Part shown: positions 44,700-53,379 of the stretch, piece by piece
Layout of the letters: every line of letters begins with the position of its first letter
How positions within the stretch are numbered: the first letter of the stretch is position 1
NCBI GenBank assembly: GCA_030528325.1
Contig: JAUMZD010000004.1
Span: 1 to 64,000, forward strand
Reading direction: 5' to 3'
DNA length: 64,000 bases
Source: Lautropia sp.
Lineage (GTDB): Bacteria; Pseudomonadota; Gammaproteobacteria; Burkholderiales; Burkholderiaceae_E
The notes under the pieces: generated by a model
The model's input: only the letters and a program-made list of their open reading frames with translations
Database searches by the model: none
Told to the model about the DNA's origin: nothing
Position numbers and translations under genes: made by a program

Positions 44700-45606
44700 A
44701 AGCCAGGGTTGCTGACAGCAGGGTGTCGGCTGGCAGCAGGCAATCCAGCCGCAAGTCCACGGGCATGGCGCGCAGCCAGGTCAGCTGACGCTTGGCCAGC
44801 TGGCGGGTGGCGGCGATGCCGGCTTCGCGCAGGCTCTCGGCTGAGCGCTCGCCGGCCAGCATCTGCCAGACCTGCCGATAGCCGACTGCCCGCATGGCAG
44901 GCAGCTCGGCGTGTAGTTCCGGGCGCTGATAAAGCCTTTTCACTTCGTCGATGAAGCCGGCCGTCAGCATCTGGTCGAAGCGCTGGGCGATGCGTTCGTG
45001 CAGTTGCTGGCGGTTGCCGGGTTCGAGGCTGATGATGCGCAGATCGGGGTGGGGGCGGGGTTTCTGTCCGGCCTGCTGAAGCTCGGACACCGGCCGACCG
45101 GTGATCTCGATGATTTCCAGCGCCCGCTGGATGCGCTGGGCATCATTCGGGGCCAGCCGTTCCGCCGTGGGAGCATCCAGCTCGTGCAGGCGCTGATGCA
45201 GATGCGGCCAGCCATGTTCGGCGGCTTCGGCATCCAGCCGGGCGCGTATCGTGGGGTTGGCCCCCGGCAGATCATCCATGGGGTGCAGCAGGCTGCGGGC
45301 ATACAGCATGGTGCCACCTACCAGCAGCGGCAGCCTGCCACGTGCCTCGATCTCGCCAATCAGCCGCCAGGCGTCCGAGGCGAATTCGGCGGCACTGTAG
45401 CTGTCGGCGGGTTCCCGGATGTCGATCAGGTGATGAGGGGCCTGATCACGTTCTTCGGCCGACGGTTTGGCGGTGCCGATGTCCATGCCCCGGTAGACCA
45501 GCGCGGAATCGACGCTGATGATTTCCACCGGCAAATGTCGGGCCACCCCCAGCGCCAGTGCCGTCTTGCCGGAGGCGGTGGGGCCCAGGATCATCAGGGC
45601 GCGCAT
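44662..45606 (-). CDS. miaA: tRNA dimethylallyltransferase
   Basis: MiaA prenylates A37 of tRNAs that read U-starting codons. The 314 residues have P-loop [13 protein letters not shown] at the start, [16 protein letters not shown] near 33, [11 protein letters not shown] near 95, and the RAVGYRQVW motif near 240. Start ATG 45606; the upstream frame is translated family A repeat and not MiaA. It follows mutL, as in many proteobacteria, with a partial repeat element filling the gap. Confidence 0.94.
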   Translation of the reverse strand: MRALMILGPTASGKTALALGVARHLPVEIISVDSALVYRGMDIGTAKPSAEERDQAPHHLIDIREPADSYSAAEFASDAWRLIGEIEARGRLPLLVGGTMLYARSLLHPMDDLPGANPTIRARLDAEAAEHGWPHLHQRLHELDAPTAERLAPNDAQRIQRALEIIEITGRPVSELQQAGQKPRPHPDLRIISLEPGNRQQLHERIAQRFDQMLTAGFIDEVKRLYQRPELHAELPAMRAVGYRQVWQMLAGERSAESLREAGIAATRQLAKRQLTWLRAMPVDLRLDCLLPADTLLSATLAFIEQQGRRSHGH

Positions 45607-45611
45607 CGGAC

Positions 45612-45669
45612 GCAAACGGTGCCCGGCGGGGCCGATTTTTGCCGTCGCGATGCCTGCTGCCCAAGCTCC
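45612..45669. repeat. Family A element, right-half copy between mutL and miaA
   Basis: It matches the right half of the 165-bp element (CGGCGGGGCCGATTTTTGCC and the terminal CCCAAGCTCC) with a few changes. It lies five bases from the miaA start codon and occupies most of the mutL-miaA gap, so it is part of the miaA leader. Confidence 0.75.
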
Positions 45670-45692
45670 CGGGCCTTCATCATGCATCGGAT

Positions 45693-48059
45693 TCATTGTC
45701 CCCGCATGAACCATTTGTCCAGCTCCGCCATCGTCAACCGGAACCACGTCGGACGGCCGTGGTTGCAGAAATCGGCATCGGGTGTCTGTTCCATGTCGCG
45801 CAGCAGGGCGTTCATCTCCGGCAGGGTCAGTGCCCGGTTGGCGCGCACCGAACCGTGGCAGGCCATCGTGGCCAGCAGACGGTCGAGACGTTTTTCGACC
45901 GCATCGTGACGGGAGGGGGCCTGCCAGGCGGCCAGCACCTCGCGGGCCAGTCGTTCGGGGTCGGCCCGGTACAGCAGCGCCGGCACGCTCAGCACGGCGA
46001 TGGTGTCGGCCGAACGTGCTTCCAGCTGGATGCCCAGTTCAGCCATGGCCTCGCCTTCATCGGCCACGATCGCGGCTTCCAGTTCCGTTGCCTTGAACAC
46101 GGCCGGAATCAGTAACGGCTGCGAGACCAGCGGTTTGTCCCGGCGGGCACGCTTGAGCCGCTCCAGCGTGATCCGCTCGTGGGCTGCATGGATGTCGACG
46201 ATGATCATTCCGTCGGCCGTCTGCGACAGCAGGTAGATGCCGTGCAGCTGCGCCAGTGCATAGCCCATCGGCGGCACCTGGGCCAGCGTTTCATCCTCTC
46301 CGCCGGCCTGTGTGCCGGATGCTTGCCGGTTTGGCGCGGGCGGCAGTGTCTGCGTCTGCGTCAGCGCCTCAGGCGTGGCTGGTGATCCTGTCGCTTCTGC
46401 TTCCGCCGCTGCCCCTGCGTGATGCCGAGGTTCTGCCTGCTGCTGTGGCTGTGTCGGCCAGGTGCGGGAAGCGGGGTCTGGCCTGGATGGCGCCGGTGTC
46501 CAGACCGCACGATCTTCGTTCAGCTGGGGTACCGATGGGGATAACCCGGACACGGCTTCGTCCTGATCAGGGGCGCTGCCTGATCGTGCGCCGCCCGGGA
46601 TGGCACCCTCCGGCCAGGCCGGCGTCGTCTGCGGATCTGTCGTCCTGTCATCCGCGTTGCCGGGTGAGGCTTCTGCGCCGGTCTGTTCGGGGGCGGGCCG
46701 CACGGTGCGCAGTTCGGCCTGCTTCCAGATGGCGGCGGTGGGGACGGAAGGTGCCGGTGCCGTCCGGGCTGAAGGGGCGGACACCTCGATGTCGTCTGCC
46801 CGCCCGACCCGCTTGAGCGTCGGGGCCTGAAAGGTCAGACTGGCCGCCTGAGCCTGAGCCTGAGCCGATCCCCATCCCTGCGGGCGTGAGGTCGGCCCAT
46901 GATTCGTGGCGAGGCTGCCGGGGCGGCTTCTGTCGCCTGCCGGCAGGCCTGGTCGCCCGGCTAACTCGCCCAGGCTGATCGTGCGGCTGTTCTGGCTGGC
47001 GCCACCGCCTTGGGCATGCTGGCTCTGCAGGGCCTTCTCGACGGCGTGATAGACCAGCGAGCGCACGGCCGAGGGGTCACGAAAGCGCACCTCCGTCTTG
47101 GCCGGGTGCACGTTGGCATCGACCAGGGTCGGGTCGATGTCGAGGAACAGGGCAAAGACCGGATAGCGTTCGCCATGAAGGCGGTCGCGGAAGGCCTGCC
47201 GGATGGCCTGGGCCAGCATCCGGTCGCGCACAAAGCGGCCATTGATGAACAGGTACTGCCGGTCGGAGCGGGCGCGGGCGCTGTCCGGTTCGCCGACGAA
47301 GCCCTGCAGCCGGGCGGGGCCGGTTTCGGCCTCGATCCGAAGCAGTGGGCTGCCATCGCCCAGCAATGTCTCGATCCGGGCTTCGAGGCTGGTGGCCGGC
47401 CAGCGGCGTACCTCCCTGCCATCCTGGTGCACCACGAAACTCACGCCGGGCACGGCCATCGCGACCCGCCGGATCATCTCCAGACAGTGTGCGCCTTCCG
47501 TGGCCGGGGCCTTCAGGAACTTGCGTCGGGCCGGGGTGGCCGAGAACAGGTCGATGATCTCGATGACGGTGCCGGGAGAAATGGCGGCAGGCACGGCCTC
47601 GGGGGTCGGCTGACCCGGCTTCACGTCCACCTTCCAGCCGTGCTCGGCATCGAGTGGACGGCTGCTCAGCACGACCCGGGCCACGGCGGCGATCGAGGCC
47701 AGCGCCTCGCCCCGGAAGCCCAGTGACATCACATGCTCCAGCTCGTCCAGCGAGCGGATCTTGCTGGTGGCATGACGGGTGAGGGCCAGCGGCAGCTGAT
47801 CCCGGGTAATGCCACACCCATTGTCCGTGATCTGCAGGCGGCGAAGTCCGCCTTCTTCCAGACGGAGCTCCAGCTGCGTGGCACCGGCGTCCAGCGCGTT
47901 TTCCAGCAGTTCCTTGATGACCGAGGCGGGCCGTTCGATGACCTCGCCAGCCGCGATCTGGCTGATCAGCACATCGGGCAGCAGGGCGATCGGGCGGCGT
48001 GGGGCACGTCCGGTGCTGTCGGCAGGGGCGGCGGGCAGGGAGAACTGGCTGGGGGGCAT
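45693..48059 (-). CDS. mutL: DNA mismatch repair protein MutL
   Basis: MutL links mismatch recognition to strand removal. The 788 residues have the N-terminal GHKL ATPase: [18 protein letters not shown], and [11 protein letters not shown] long Pro/Ala/Gln-rich linker (about 370-600) follows, then the C-terminal dimer domain with [12 protein letters not shown] near 637, a variant of the endonuclease motif DQHA-x2-E-x4-E, plus [12 protein letters not shown] and CNHGRPT at the end. It is therefore probably of the nicking type found in bacteria lacking MutH. Confidence 0.94.
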   Translation of the reverse strand: MPPSQFSLPAAPADSTGRAPRRPIALLPDVLISQIAAGEVIERPASVIKELLENALDAGATQLELRLEEGGLRRLQITDNGCGITRDQLPLALTRHATSKIRSLDELEHVMSLGFRGEALASIAAVARVVLSSRPLDAEHGWKVDVKPGQPTPEAVPAAISPGTVIEIIDLFSATPARRKFLKAPATEGAHCLEMIRRVAMAVPGVSFVVHQDGREVRRWPATSLEARIETLLGDGSPLLRIEAETGPARLQGFVGEPDSARARSDRQYLFINGRFVRDRMLAQAIRQAFRDRLHGERYPVFALFLDIDPTLVDANVHPAKTEVRFRDPSAVRSLVYHAVEKALQSQHAQGGGASQNSRTISLGELAGRPGLPAGDRSRPGSLATNHGPTSRPQGWGSAQAQAQAASLTFQAPTLKRVGRADDIEVSAPSARTAPAPSVPTAAIWKQAELRTVRPAPEQTGAEASPGNADDRTTDPQTTPAWPEGAIPGGARSGSAPDQDEAVSGLSPSVPQLNEDRAVWTPAPSRPDPASRTWPTQPQQQAEPRHHAGAAAEAEATGSPATPEALTQTQTLPPAPNRQASGTQAGGEDETLAQVPPMGYALAQLHGIYLLSQTADGMIIVDIHAAHERITLERLKRARRDKPLVSQPLLIPAVFKATELEAAIVADEGEAMAELGIQLEARSADTIAVLSVPALLYRADPERLAREVLAAWQAPSRHDAVEKRLDRLLATMACHGSVRANRALTLPEMNALLRDMEQTPDADFCNHGRPTWFRLTMAELDKWFMRGQ

Positions 48060-48489
48060 AAGGCCGTGACAGGCATGGCATCGGTGGGGAATGCGTCATT
48101 ATAGGGACGGCACAACGGTTCACAGGGTTTAGCGCTGTGTTTCGGGCATGCTCGGTTAAACTGTGGCCCGAATGTCGCGCTGCCGCTCGGCCCGGCACGT
48201 TGTCCACGGCATGGCCCGGGCATCGCAAGGCCAACGCCTCGGCACCCGGCCACGCCATCGCCACACATCGCTGCGCCGGTGGGGCTTTCCGTTCATGGAA
48301 GCCGAAGGCCCTGACACCGACAGACCGCTTCCGCGTGGTGGCCCCAGCAGCATGCCATGCCCCGAGGGCCGTCCGGCTGGCGACCCTTCTCCCGCTCCCT
48401 GCGCCCCGTTCTGCCCGGCCGCGGCCCGTCCGAACGGGACGACTTTTCGCAGCACAGGCTGTTTCTTCTTCCGTTCCTGCCTTCCCCTT
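48060..48489. other. 430-bp intergenic region between mutL and the DedA gene
   Basis: GC-rich sequence between divergent genes. The DedA frame is open back to 48163 but that part has no membrane or family character. I see no RNA gene, repeat or convincing operator. Confidence 0.5.
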
Positions 48490-49152
48490 ATGGATTTTTC
48501 CACCCTCATCGACATCTTCCTGCATCTGGACAAGCACCTCGAAGTGGTGGTCCAGAACTATGGCCCCTGGGTCTATGCCCTGATGTTCGCCATCATCTTC
48601 GTCGAAACCGGGCTCGTCGTGATGCCTTTCCTGCCCGGCGATTCGCTGCTGTTCGTGGCAGGTGCCATCGCGGCCGTCGGGGGGCTGGATCTGGGCCTGC
48701 TGATGTTCCTGCTGGTGATCGCGGCCATTCTCGGTGACGCCGTCAATTATTCGGTCGGGCGTTATTTCGGCCCCAAGGTCTTCAGCTGGGAAGACAGCCG
48801 TTTCTTCAACCGGGCGGCCTTCGATCGCACCCATGCCTTCTACGAGAAGCACGGCGGCATCACCATCATCGTGGCCCGCTTCATGCCCTTCATCCGAACC
48901 TTTGCGCCCTTCGTGGCCGGCGTGGCCGACATGACTTACAGCAAGTTCGCCACGTACAACGTGGTGGGTGCGCTGGTGTGGGTCATCAGCCTGTCGGGTC
49001 TGGGTTATCTGATCGGCAATACCGGCTGGGTGAAGGAGAATTTCTCGTGGGTGACGCTCGCGATGATCATCATCCCGGGCCTGCCGGCCGTGTTCGAGGT
49101 GCTGCGTCACACCCTGTTCAAGTCGAAGAACAAGGCGGTGGTGGCCGAGTGA
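48490..49152 (+). CDS. DedA-family membrane protein
   Basis: The 220-residue DedA/VTT protein has about five hydrophobic helices and the family motifs FVETGLVVMPFLPGDSLLFVAGAIA near 35-58, GDAVNYSVGRYFG near 85, and ARFMPFIRTFAPFVAGVADM near 135. Members act in membrane homeostasis and lipid carrier (undecaprenyl phosphate) flipping; the exact role of this one is not shown by the sequence. ATG 48490 is where the conserved protein begins. Confidence 0.92.
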   Translation: MDFSTLIDIFLHLDKHLEVVVQNYGPWVYALMFAIIFVETGLVVMPFLPGDSLLFVAGAIAAVGGLDLGLLMFLLVIAAILGDAVNYSVGRYFGPKVFSWEDSRFFNRAAFDRTHAFYEKHGGITIIVARFMPFIRTFAPFVAGVADMTYSKFATYNVVGALVWVISLSGLGYLIGNTGWVKENFSWVTLAMIIIPGLPAVFEVLRHTLFKSKNKAVVAE

Positions 49153-49189
49153 TGTTGCGATGAGGCCTGCAACGGCCTCCGGACGACAT

Positions 49190-49226
49190 GGGTTGGCGTC
49201 ACGAAATCGTGCGCCAGCCCTTTTTT
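49190..49226 (+). terminator. Terminator of the DedA gene
   Basis: GGGTTGGCG-CACGA pairs with CGTG-CGCCAGCCC, followed by TTTTTT, 38 bases past the stop codon. A second hairpin without T tract follows at 49231-49268. Confidence 0.88.
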
Positions 49227-49269
49227 CATCGGGGCGGTGCCGGCAGACACCTGCCGGTCATCGCCCCCT

Positions 49270-49434
49270 AGGAGCTTGGGCGGCAGGAAAGTCGCGGGCT
49301 GCAAACCGGCCGCGCCGGCCCATTTTGCACCCGCTTCTTGCCCCATAGCACCGGCTATGGGGCGGCGAATCGGGCACAAACTGTGCTCGGCGGGGCCGAT
49401 TTTCGCCGTCGCGATTCCTACCGCCCAAGCTCCT
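49270..49434. repeat. Family A element, full 165-bp copy
   Basis: Exact 165-bp length, with inverted ends AGGAGCTTGGGCGGCAGGAA and TTCCTACCGCCCAAGCTCCT. The flanks CCTA/TAGC extend the palindrome by two bases, possibly a TA target duplication. It sits between the DedA terminator and the AlgE-like gene; another hairpin (49445-49472) follows. Confidence 0.88.
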
Positions 49435-49534
49435 AGCTTTGTGCGGCTCATGACGAGCAGGTGTCATGAGCCGGTTCTGAGCCGAGAAGACCGTGATGGA
49501 CAGGGCATGCAGGACGGCATGCCCCATGCCTGTC

Positions 49535-50914
49535 TCACTGCAGCCGGTACTTGACCTCGAGCCATGCCGAGTAAGCCGTGCTCGCGGAACCGGCGTTGGC
49601 GCCGCGGCCGCTGCGGAAGCGGTCATCGGGTTGGAACATGCCTGCGGCCGCTTCAAGTTTCAGCCGGCTGTTCATGCGCCAGCCCCAGATCACGTCCAGT
49701 GCGTTGCCCAGTTGCCGTCCGGTCTTCAGATCGGCACGCGGGCGCAGGTTGCTGCCCAGCAGGTCGCCGGTCTTGTCCTGACGATAGTGGTGATACACGA
49801 GATCCACCGAGCTGTTCTTGCCGGGTGCCATGCCGACGCCGGCCGTCAGGATATGCAGGTTGGAGAGGATCGGATCCAGCGTATCGCCGTAGATCTTGAA
49901 CGAGGCCTGGCCGCCGAACCGGCCCTCGTTGCCCTGCAGCCCGGTCTGGCGATGGTTCTTGTCGGTGCCAGCCTCTCCGTCGCTGCCGCTACCCCAGGCG
50001 TAGCCGAGCGTCACCCGCGGCTGCCAGCCATCGGAGGAGAGCATCCAGGTGCCGCCCACATCCAGGGCCTGACCACGAACCTTGCGGCCCTGATCCTTGC
50101 CGTCGACGAGGCTCACGAAGGCCCAGTGCTGGAACGGGCCCTTCCGGGGCGTGGCGAAGGAACCGAACGAGTAATGCGTCAATCGCAGATCATCGTCACC
50201 GTTGCGCTGGGCCATGATCTTCAGTGCCAGATGATGCTTGTCACCCAGGTCGTAGGCGCCCATCAGGCCGATGAAGTTGGTGTTGTCCCCACGGGAGTCG
50301 TGCAGAAGGTCGCGATTCCAGCGGTTCTCGCGGGCGGCGAAGGCCGTGGCCTGCCAGTCATCGCGCTGGTACAGGTACTGGACACCGTCCAGCTCGGTAT
50401 CGACCAGCCATTCGCGTTCATCCTCGATCGCCCACCGGCCGATGCGGACGGCGCTGTTCCACTCGGGGAGCTGGGCTTCGCCGTAGAGCTGGTTGATGTT
50501 CAGGCGGGAGCGGTTCGAGGTGCCGTCGCGGGTTTCATACTCGGTGTCATAGCGCAGCTCGGTCTCGTTGACCAGCGACCAGCGTCCATCGCCCTGCCAG
50601 CGCAGACCCAGAATGGCGGCAGGCTTGTACTTGTCGGTACGGCGGATGTCGTCGCGTTCCAGCCGGCGGTTGCGCAGTGTTTCGATTTCCAGCTCGAGCT
50701 GTGGCTTCAGGTACAGGCCGGGCGCCTGCACTTCCTTGAGGTTGACGTCCTTTGCGCGGGCGATGGCGTCCGAGAAGGTGCCCTGTGCCACGGCCTGTGT
50801 GCCGAGGCCCAGACCCACCAGCATGGCGGCGATCAGCGGCAGCCGGCGATGAGGCGGGGTGGCCTGTCGCCGGTGGCCCGAAGGGGGCGTGTCGAGGTGA
50901 AACGGTTTGGACAT
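49535..50914 (-). CDS. AlgE-like outer-membrane glycan-export porin
   Basis: From Met 50914, preceded by GGGAGGAAG, the protein has 459 residues. A signal peptide (LPLIAAMLVGLGLGTQAVAQG) follows a basic n-region of about 25 residues. The rest is rich in alternating aromatic/polar strands with the look of an 18-strand alginate-export barrel: SRLNINQLYGEAQLP, AVRIGRWAIEDEREW, LDGVQYLYQRDDWQATAFAAREN. The C-terminus is YRLQ instead of the usual terminal Phe. It lies downstream of the kinase-ABC-glycosyltransferase genes and probably provides the outer-membrane exit for their product. Confidence 0.8.
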   Translation of the reverse strand: MSKPFHLDTPPSGHRRQATPPHRRLPLIAAMLVGLGLGTQAVAQGTFSDAIARAKDVNLKEVQAPGLYLKPQLELEIETLRNRRLERDDIRRTDKYKPAAILGLRWQGDGRWSLVNETELRYDTEYETRDGTSNRSRLNINQLYGEAQLPEWNSAVRIGRWAIEDEREWLVDTELDGVQYLYQRDDWQATAFAARENRWNRDLLHDSRGDNTNFIGLMGAYDLGDKHHLALKIMAQRNGDDDLRLTHYSFGSFATPRKGPFQHWAFVSLVDGKDQGRKVRGQALDVGGTWMLSSDGWQPRVTLGYAWGSGSDGEAGTDKNHRQTGLQGNEGRFGGQASFKIYGDTLDPILSNLHILTAGVGMAPGKNSSVDLVYHHYRQDKTGDLLGSNLRPRADLKTGRQLGNALDVIWGWRMNSRLKLEAAAGMFQPDDRFRSGRGANAGSASTAYSAWLEVKYRLQ

Positions 50915-51023
50915 GGTCTTCCTCCCAGAAGATGGGTAACAACGTATTCTGTTTTCCTGATGTTCGGCCACTTCCTGCTTTCCTGCTGTACAGCCGCAGC
51001 AGGCCGCAGGGTTATGGGACGAT

Positions 51024-53375
51024 TCAGGCACTGAGGGCGGGCACCACCCCGAGCCGGGTCTCGCAAAGCGTCAGCAGCTGCGCCGTGGTGTGCTGGCGGT
51101 CGGCAAACTGCGTTGAAATGAAGATGTGCCGGGCCAGCGAGATCGTGATCCAGGCCTCGATCGATTCGGCGCTGATGGTGTGCTGGCTGTGTGCGAGGAA
51201 AGCTTCCCGAAGCGTCTGCTGATGAGCGGACAGCACGTTGGGGTTGTCATGAAAACGCAGCGCATGTTCGATCATGTGGGCGATGAAATTGCCCACGTCC
51301 AGCGCGGGGTCTCCCTCGGCATAGAGATCCAGATCCAGCCAGATCATGCTGTCACCATCGATCAGGATCTGGTCGGGGTAGCAGTCCCGGTGGATGCCCG
51401 TCACGGGGTTGGCGGGCATCCGTGACGCCAGGCCCTCGATCTCGCGCATCAATGTCTCGATGCGGCCGGCCCAGGCCGGGCGGATGCGGGCCGCCTGCTG
51501 CAGCCGGTCTTCCAGCATCCGCAGTTCGTCGGTCAGTGTCCAGTGCCGTCGGGTGGGGACATCGGCGTTGTGCAGGGATGCGATGGCCCGTCCCAGTCGC
51601 GCCGACAGCTCCCGGGGGGCATCCGGGCCCAGCAGGGTCGTCGCCATCTGCCCGGCGCACCGGCGCTGAAGCCAGAGCTGGTGCTCGGGCAGCATGGCCA
51701 GCGCTTCCGGCACGGACAGGCCGGGCATGTCGAAGCCCTGTTCCTGGAAGCCTCGCTGGACACTGAAACCGTGCCTGTCCACGCCCTTGGCCCGCCATTT
51801 GCCGATCAGCGTCCATGAGGGCTGTTGTGATCCGAAATCCAGCACGTATTGCAGCAGGGCGCGTCGGCCGGGCTTGTGGCGCAGCAGTCGGACGGGTTGC
51901 AGATCGAAGCTGTCCTCCGGCAGGTTCAGGGCCTGGGCGAGCGGCGCCTTCATCCGGGCCGCATCCTGGATCGGCCCGAGCTCGCCGAGCGGGTGGGAGG
52001 CCGGCGGTGTCTGGATCGGGATTTGGGGGTTGTCTGTCTGGTCTGCCATCCGGTATGTCAGGGTCAGGGCGTGCGTCATGAACTCGAGCCAGTTGGCACG
52101 CCGTTTTCGGAAACCTTCGGGAATCAGGCGAAGCAGACCGGCGACGGTATGCCATTTCACCAGTTTCACGAAGGTGTCGGTCGTCAGCGAGGAAGGAATC
52201 GGGTAGTGCTGGAGCATGTTCACCAGGGCGACCTGATGCGTGTCCACCGGCAGTATTCCATCCAGCTCCTGAAGGCACAGCCTGGCCAGCAGCGAACCGA
52301 AGTCGGCTGCCGGCGAACCGATGCTGGCACTGTCCCAGTCGATCAGCCGCAGCGAACCCGACGGCTCCCGCACGATCTGCTCCAGCGACAGGTCGCCGTG
52401 GTTCAGGCAGCTTGGGCAGTCGGCCTGCCGCAGTGCATCACTGATCCGGCGCTGAAGCGCACGCACATCCGCGGCCACGGCCGGGTGAAGCAGGCTGATG
52501 GTGTCGGCTGCCTGCCGGACGGCCTCGATGTCGGTCTGGCGGGGGCGTTGCACCGGGTGCGCGATGCCGGACTGGTGAATCCGGGCCAGCAGCTGGCCGA
52601 TGTCGCGGAAGGTCTGCGCATCCGGCGCCGGCGTCTGCGGGCCGGGGTGCAGGCTCTCGCCCTCGATCCAGCCCGTGACCAGACAGTCGTGCGACGCATC
52701 CTCGCCCAGCAGGCGCGGGCCATTGAGCTGTTGACCCAGCCTGGCACCGGCCAGCGTGGTACTGAAGTCGGCGTGGGTGCAGGCGCGCAGCAGGCCCAGC
52801 ACCTGATCCTGATGACGCAGCAGCGCCACCAGACGCCTTTCCGGCTTGTAGCGCAGGATCTGGCACTCGACGTGCTCCGGCTCACGGCCGATGGTGAGCG
52901 GCGCCAGCGCGGGCGACAGCATCAGCGGCAGGGTGTCGGGGCGCGCCTGGTCCAGACCCGGGCCCAGCTGCTGACGGCTTTTGAAGAAAAACTGGAACAG
53001 CGCGGTGATCCGACGGTCATGTTCGGGCGAGGCCACCAGCAGGGCGGCCTCCTCGATCAGGGCGGCAGAAAAGGCGCCATCCTCCTGGGCACGCTTCACC
53101 AGTCGCCGGCGCTGCCAGGCCCAGTCACGGCCGCCCGCGGGCAGGGCTTTCGCGACGGCGTGTCGGGTACGGCCGAGGTGGTCCTCGATCAGAACCGCAG
53201 CCATGCAGCTGGTGGCCGGCTTGTAACGCAGGTAGGCAACCCTCGCCCGGGCAACGAGCTGTCCCTGGGCAGACTGCCGGAGGGCGTCGGTCAGCGCCTC
53301 ATCGTCCAGCAGCAGGCCGAGGCCGGGCAGGCTCGGGTCCCTGCGTGCAAGTGCGTCGTCGGCAGGACTCAGCAT
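51024..53375 (-). CDS. Tandem aminoglycoside-phosphotransferase (APH)-fold kinase, double domain
   Basis: The 783-residue protein contains two APH-like kinase folds in series. The first has catalytic NHGDLSLEQI near 325 followed by LRLIDWDSASIGSPAADFG. The second has GIHRDCYPDQI near 661 followed by MIWLDLDLYAEGDPALDVGNF. Each also shows a repeated N-terminal segment (ILRYKPERRLVALL, LLRHKPGRRALLQYV). APH folds phosphorylate sugars, choline and other alcohols, so this one may phosphorylate a glycan or lipid intermediate. It is encoded after the ABC exporter with a four-base gap. The start 53375 follows AGGGGGTGA. Confidence 0.82.
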   Translation of the reverse strand: MLSPADDALARRDPSLPGLGLLLDDEALTDALRQSAQGQLVARARVAYLRYKPATSCMAAVLIEDHLGRTRHAVAKALPAGGRDWAWQRRRLVKRAQEDGAFSAALIEEAALLVASPEHDRRITALFQFFFKSRQQLGPGLDQARPDTLPLMLSPALAPLTIGREPEHVECQILRYKPERRLVALLRHQDQVLGLLRACTHADFSTTLAGARLGQQLNGPRLLGEDASHDCLVTGWIEGESLHPGPQTPAPDAQTFRDIGQLLARIHQSGIAHPVQRPRQTDIEAVRQAADTISLLHPAVAADVRALQRRISDALRQADCPSCLNHGDLSLEQIVREPSGSLRLIDWDSASIGSPAADFGSLLARLCLQELDGILPVDTHQVALVNMLQHYPIPSSLTTDTFVKLVKWHTVAGLLRLIPEGFRKRRANWLEFMTHALTLTYRMADQTDNPQIPIQTPPASHPLGELGPIQDAARMKAPLAQALNLPEDSFDLQPVRLLRHKPGRRALLQYVLDFGSQQPSWTLIGKWRAKGVDRHGFSVQRGFQEQGFDMPGLSVPEALAMLPEHQLWLQRRCAGQMATTLLGPDAPRELSARLGRAIASLHNADVPTRRHWTLTDELRMLEDRLQQAARIRPAWAGRIETLMREIEGLASRMPANPVTGIHRDCYPDQILIDGDSMIWLDLDLYAEGDPALDVGNFIAHMIEHALRFHDNPNVLSAHQQTLREAFLAHSQHTISAESIEAWITISLARHIFISTQFADRQHTTAQLLTLCETRLGVVPALSA

Positions 53376-53379
53376 CGGA

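Noticed and set aside
48163-48489. Long N-terminal extension of the DedA protein
   Set aside because: The frame is open but the extra 109 residues are Arg/Pro/Ala-rich with no family match; all DedA features begin after 48490.
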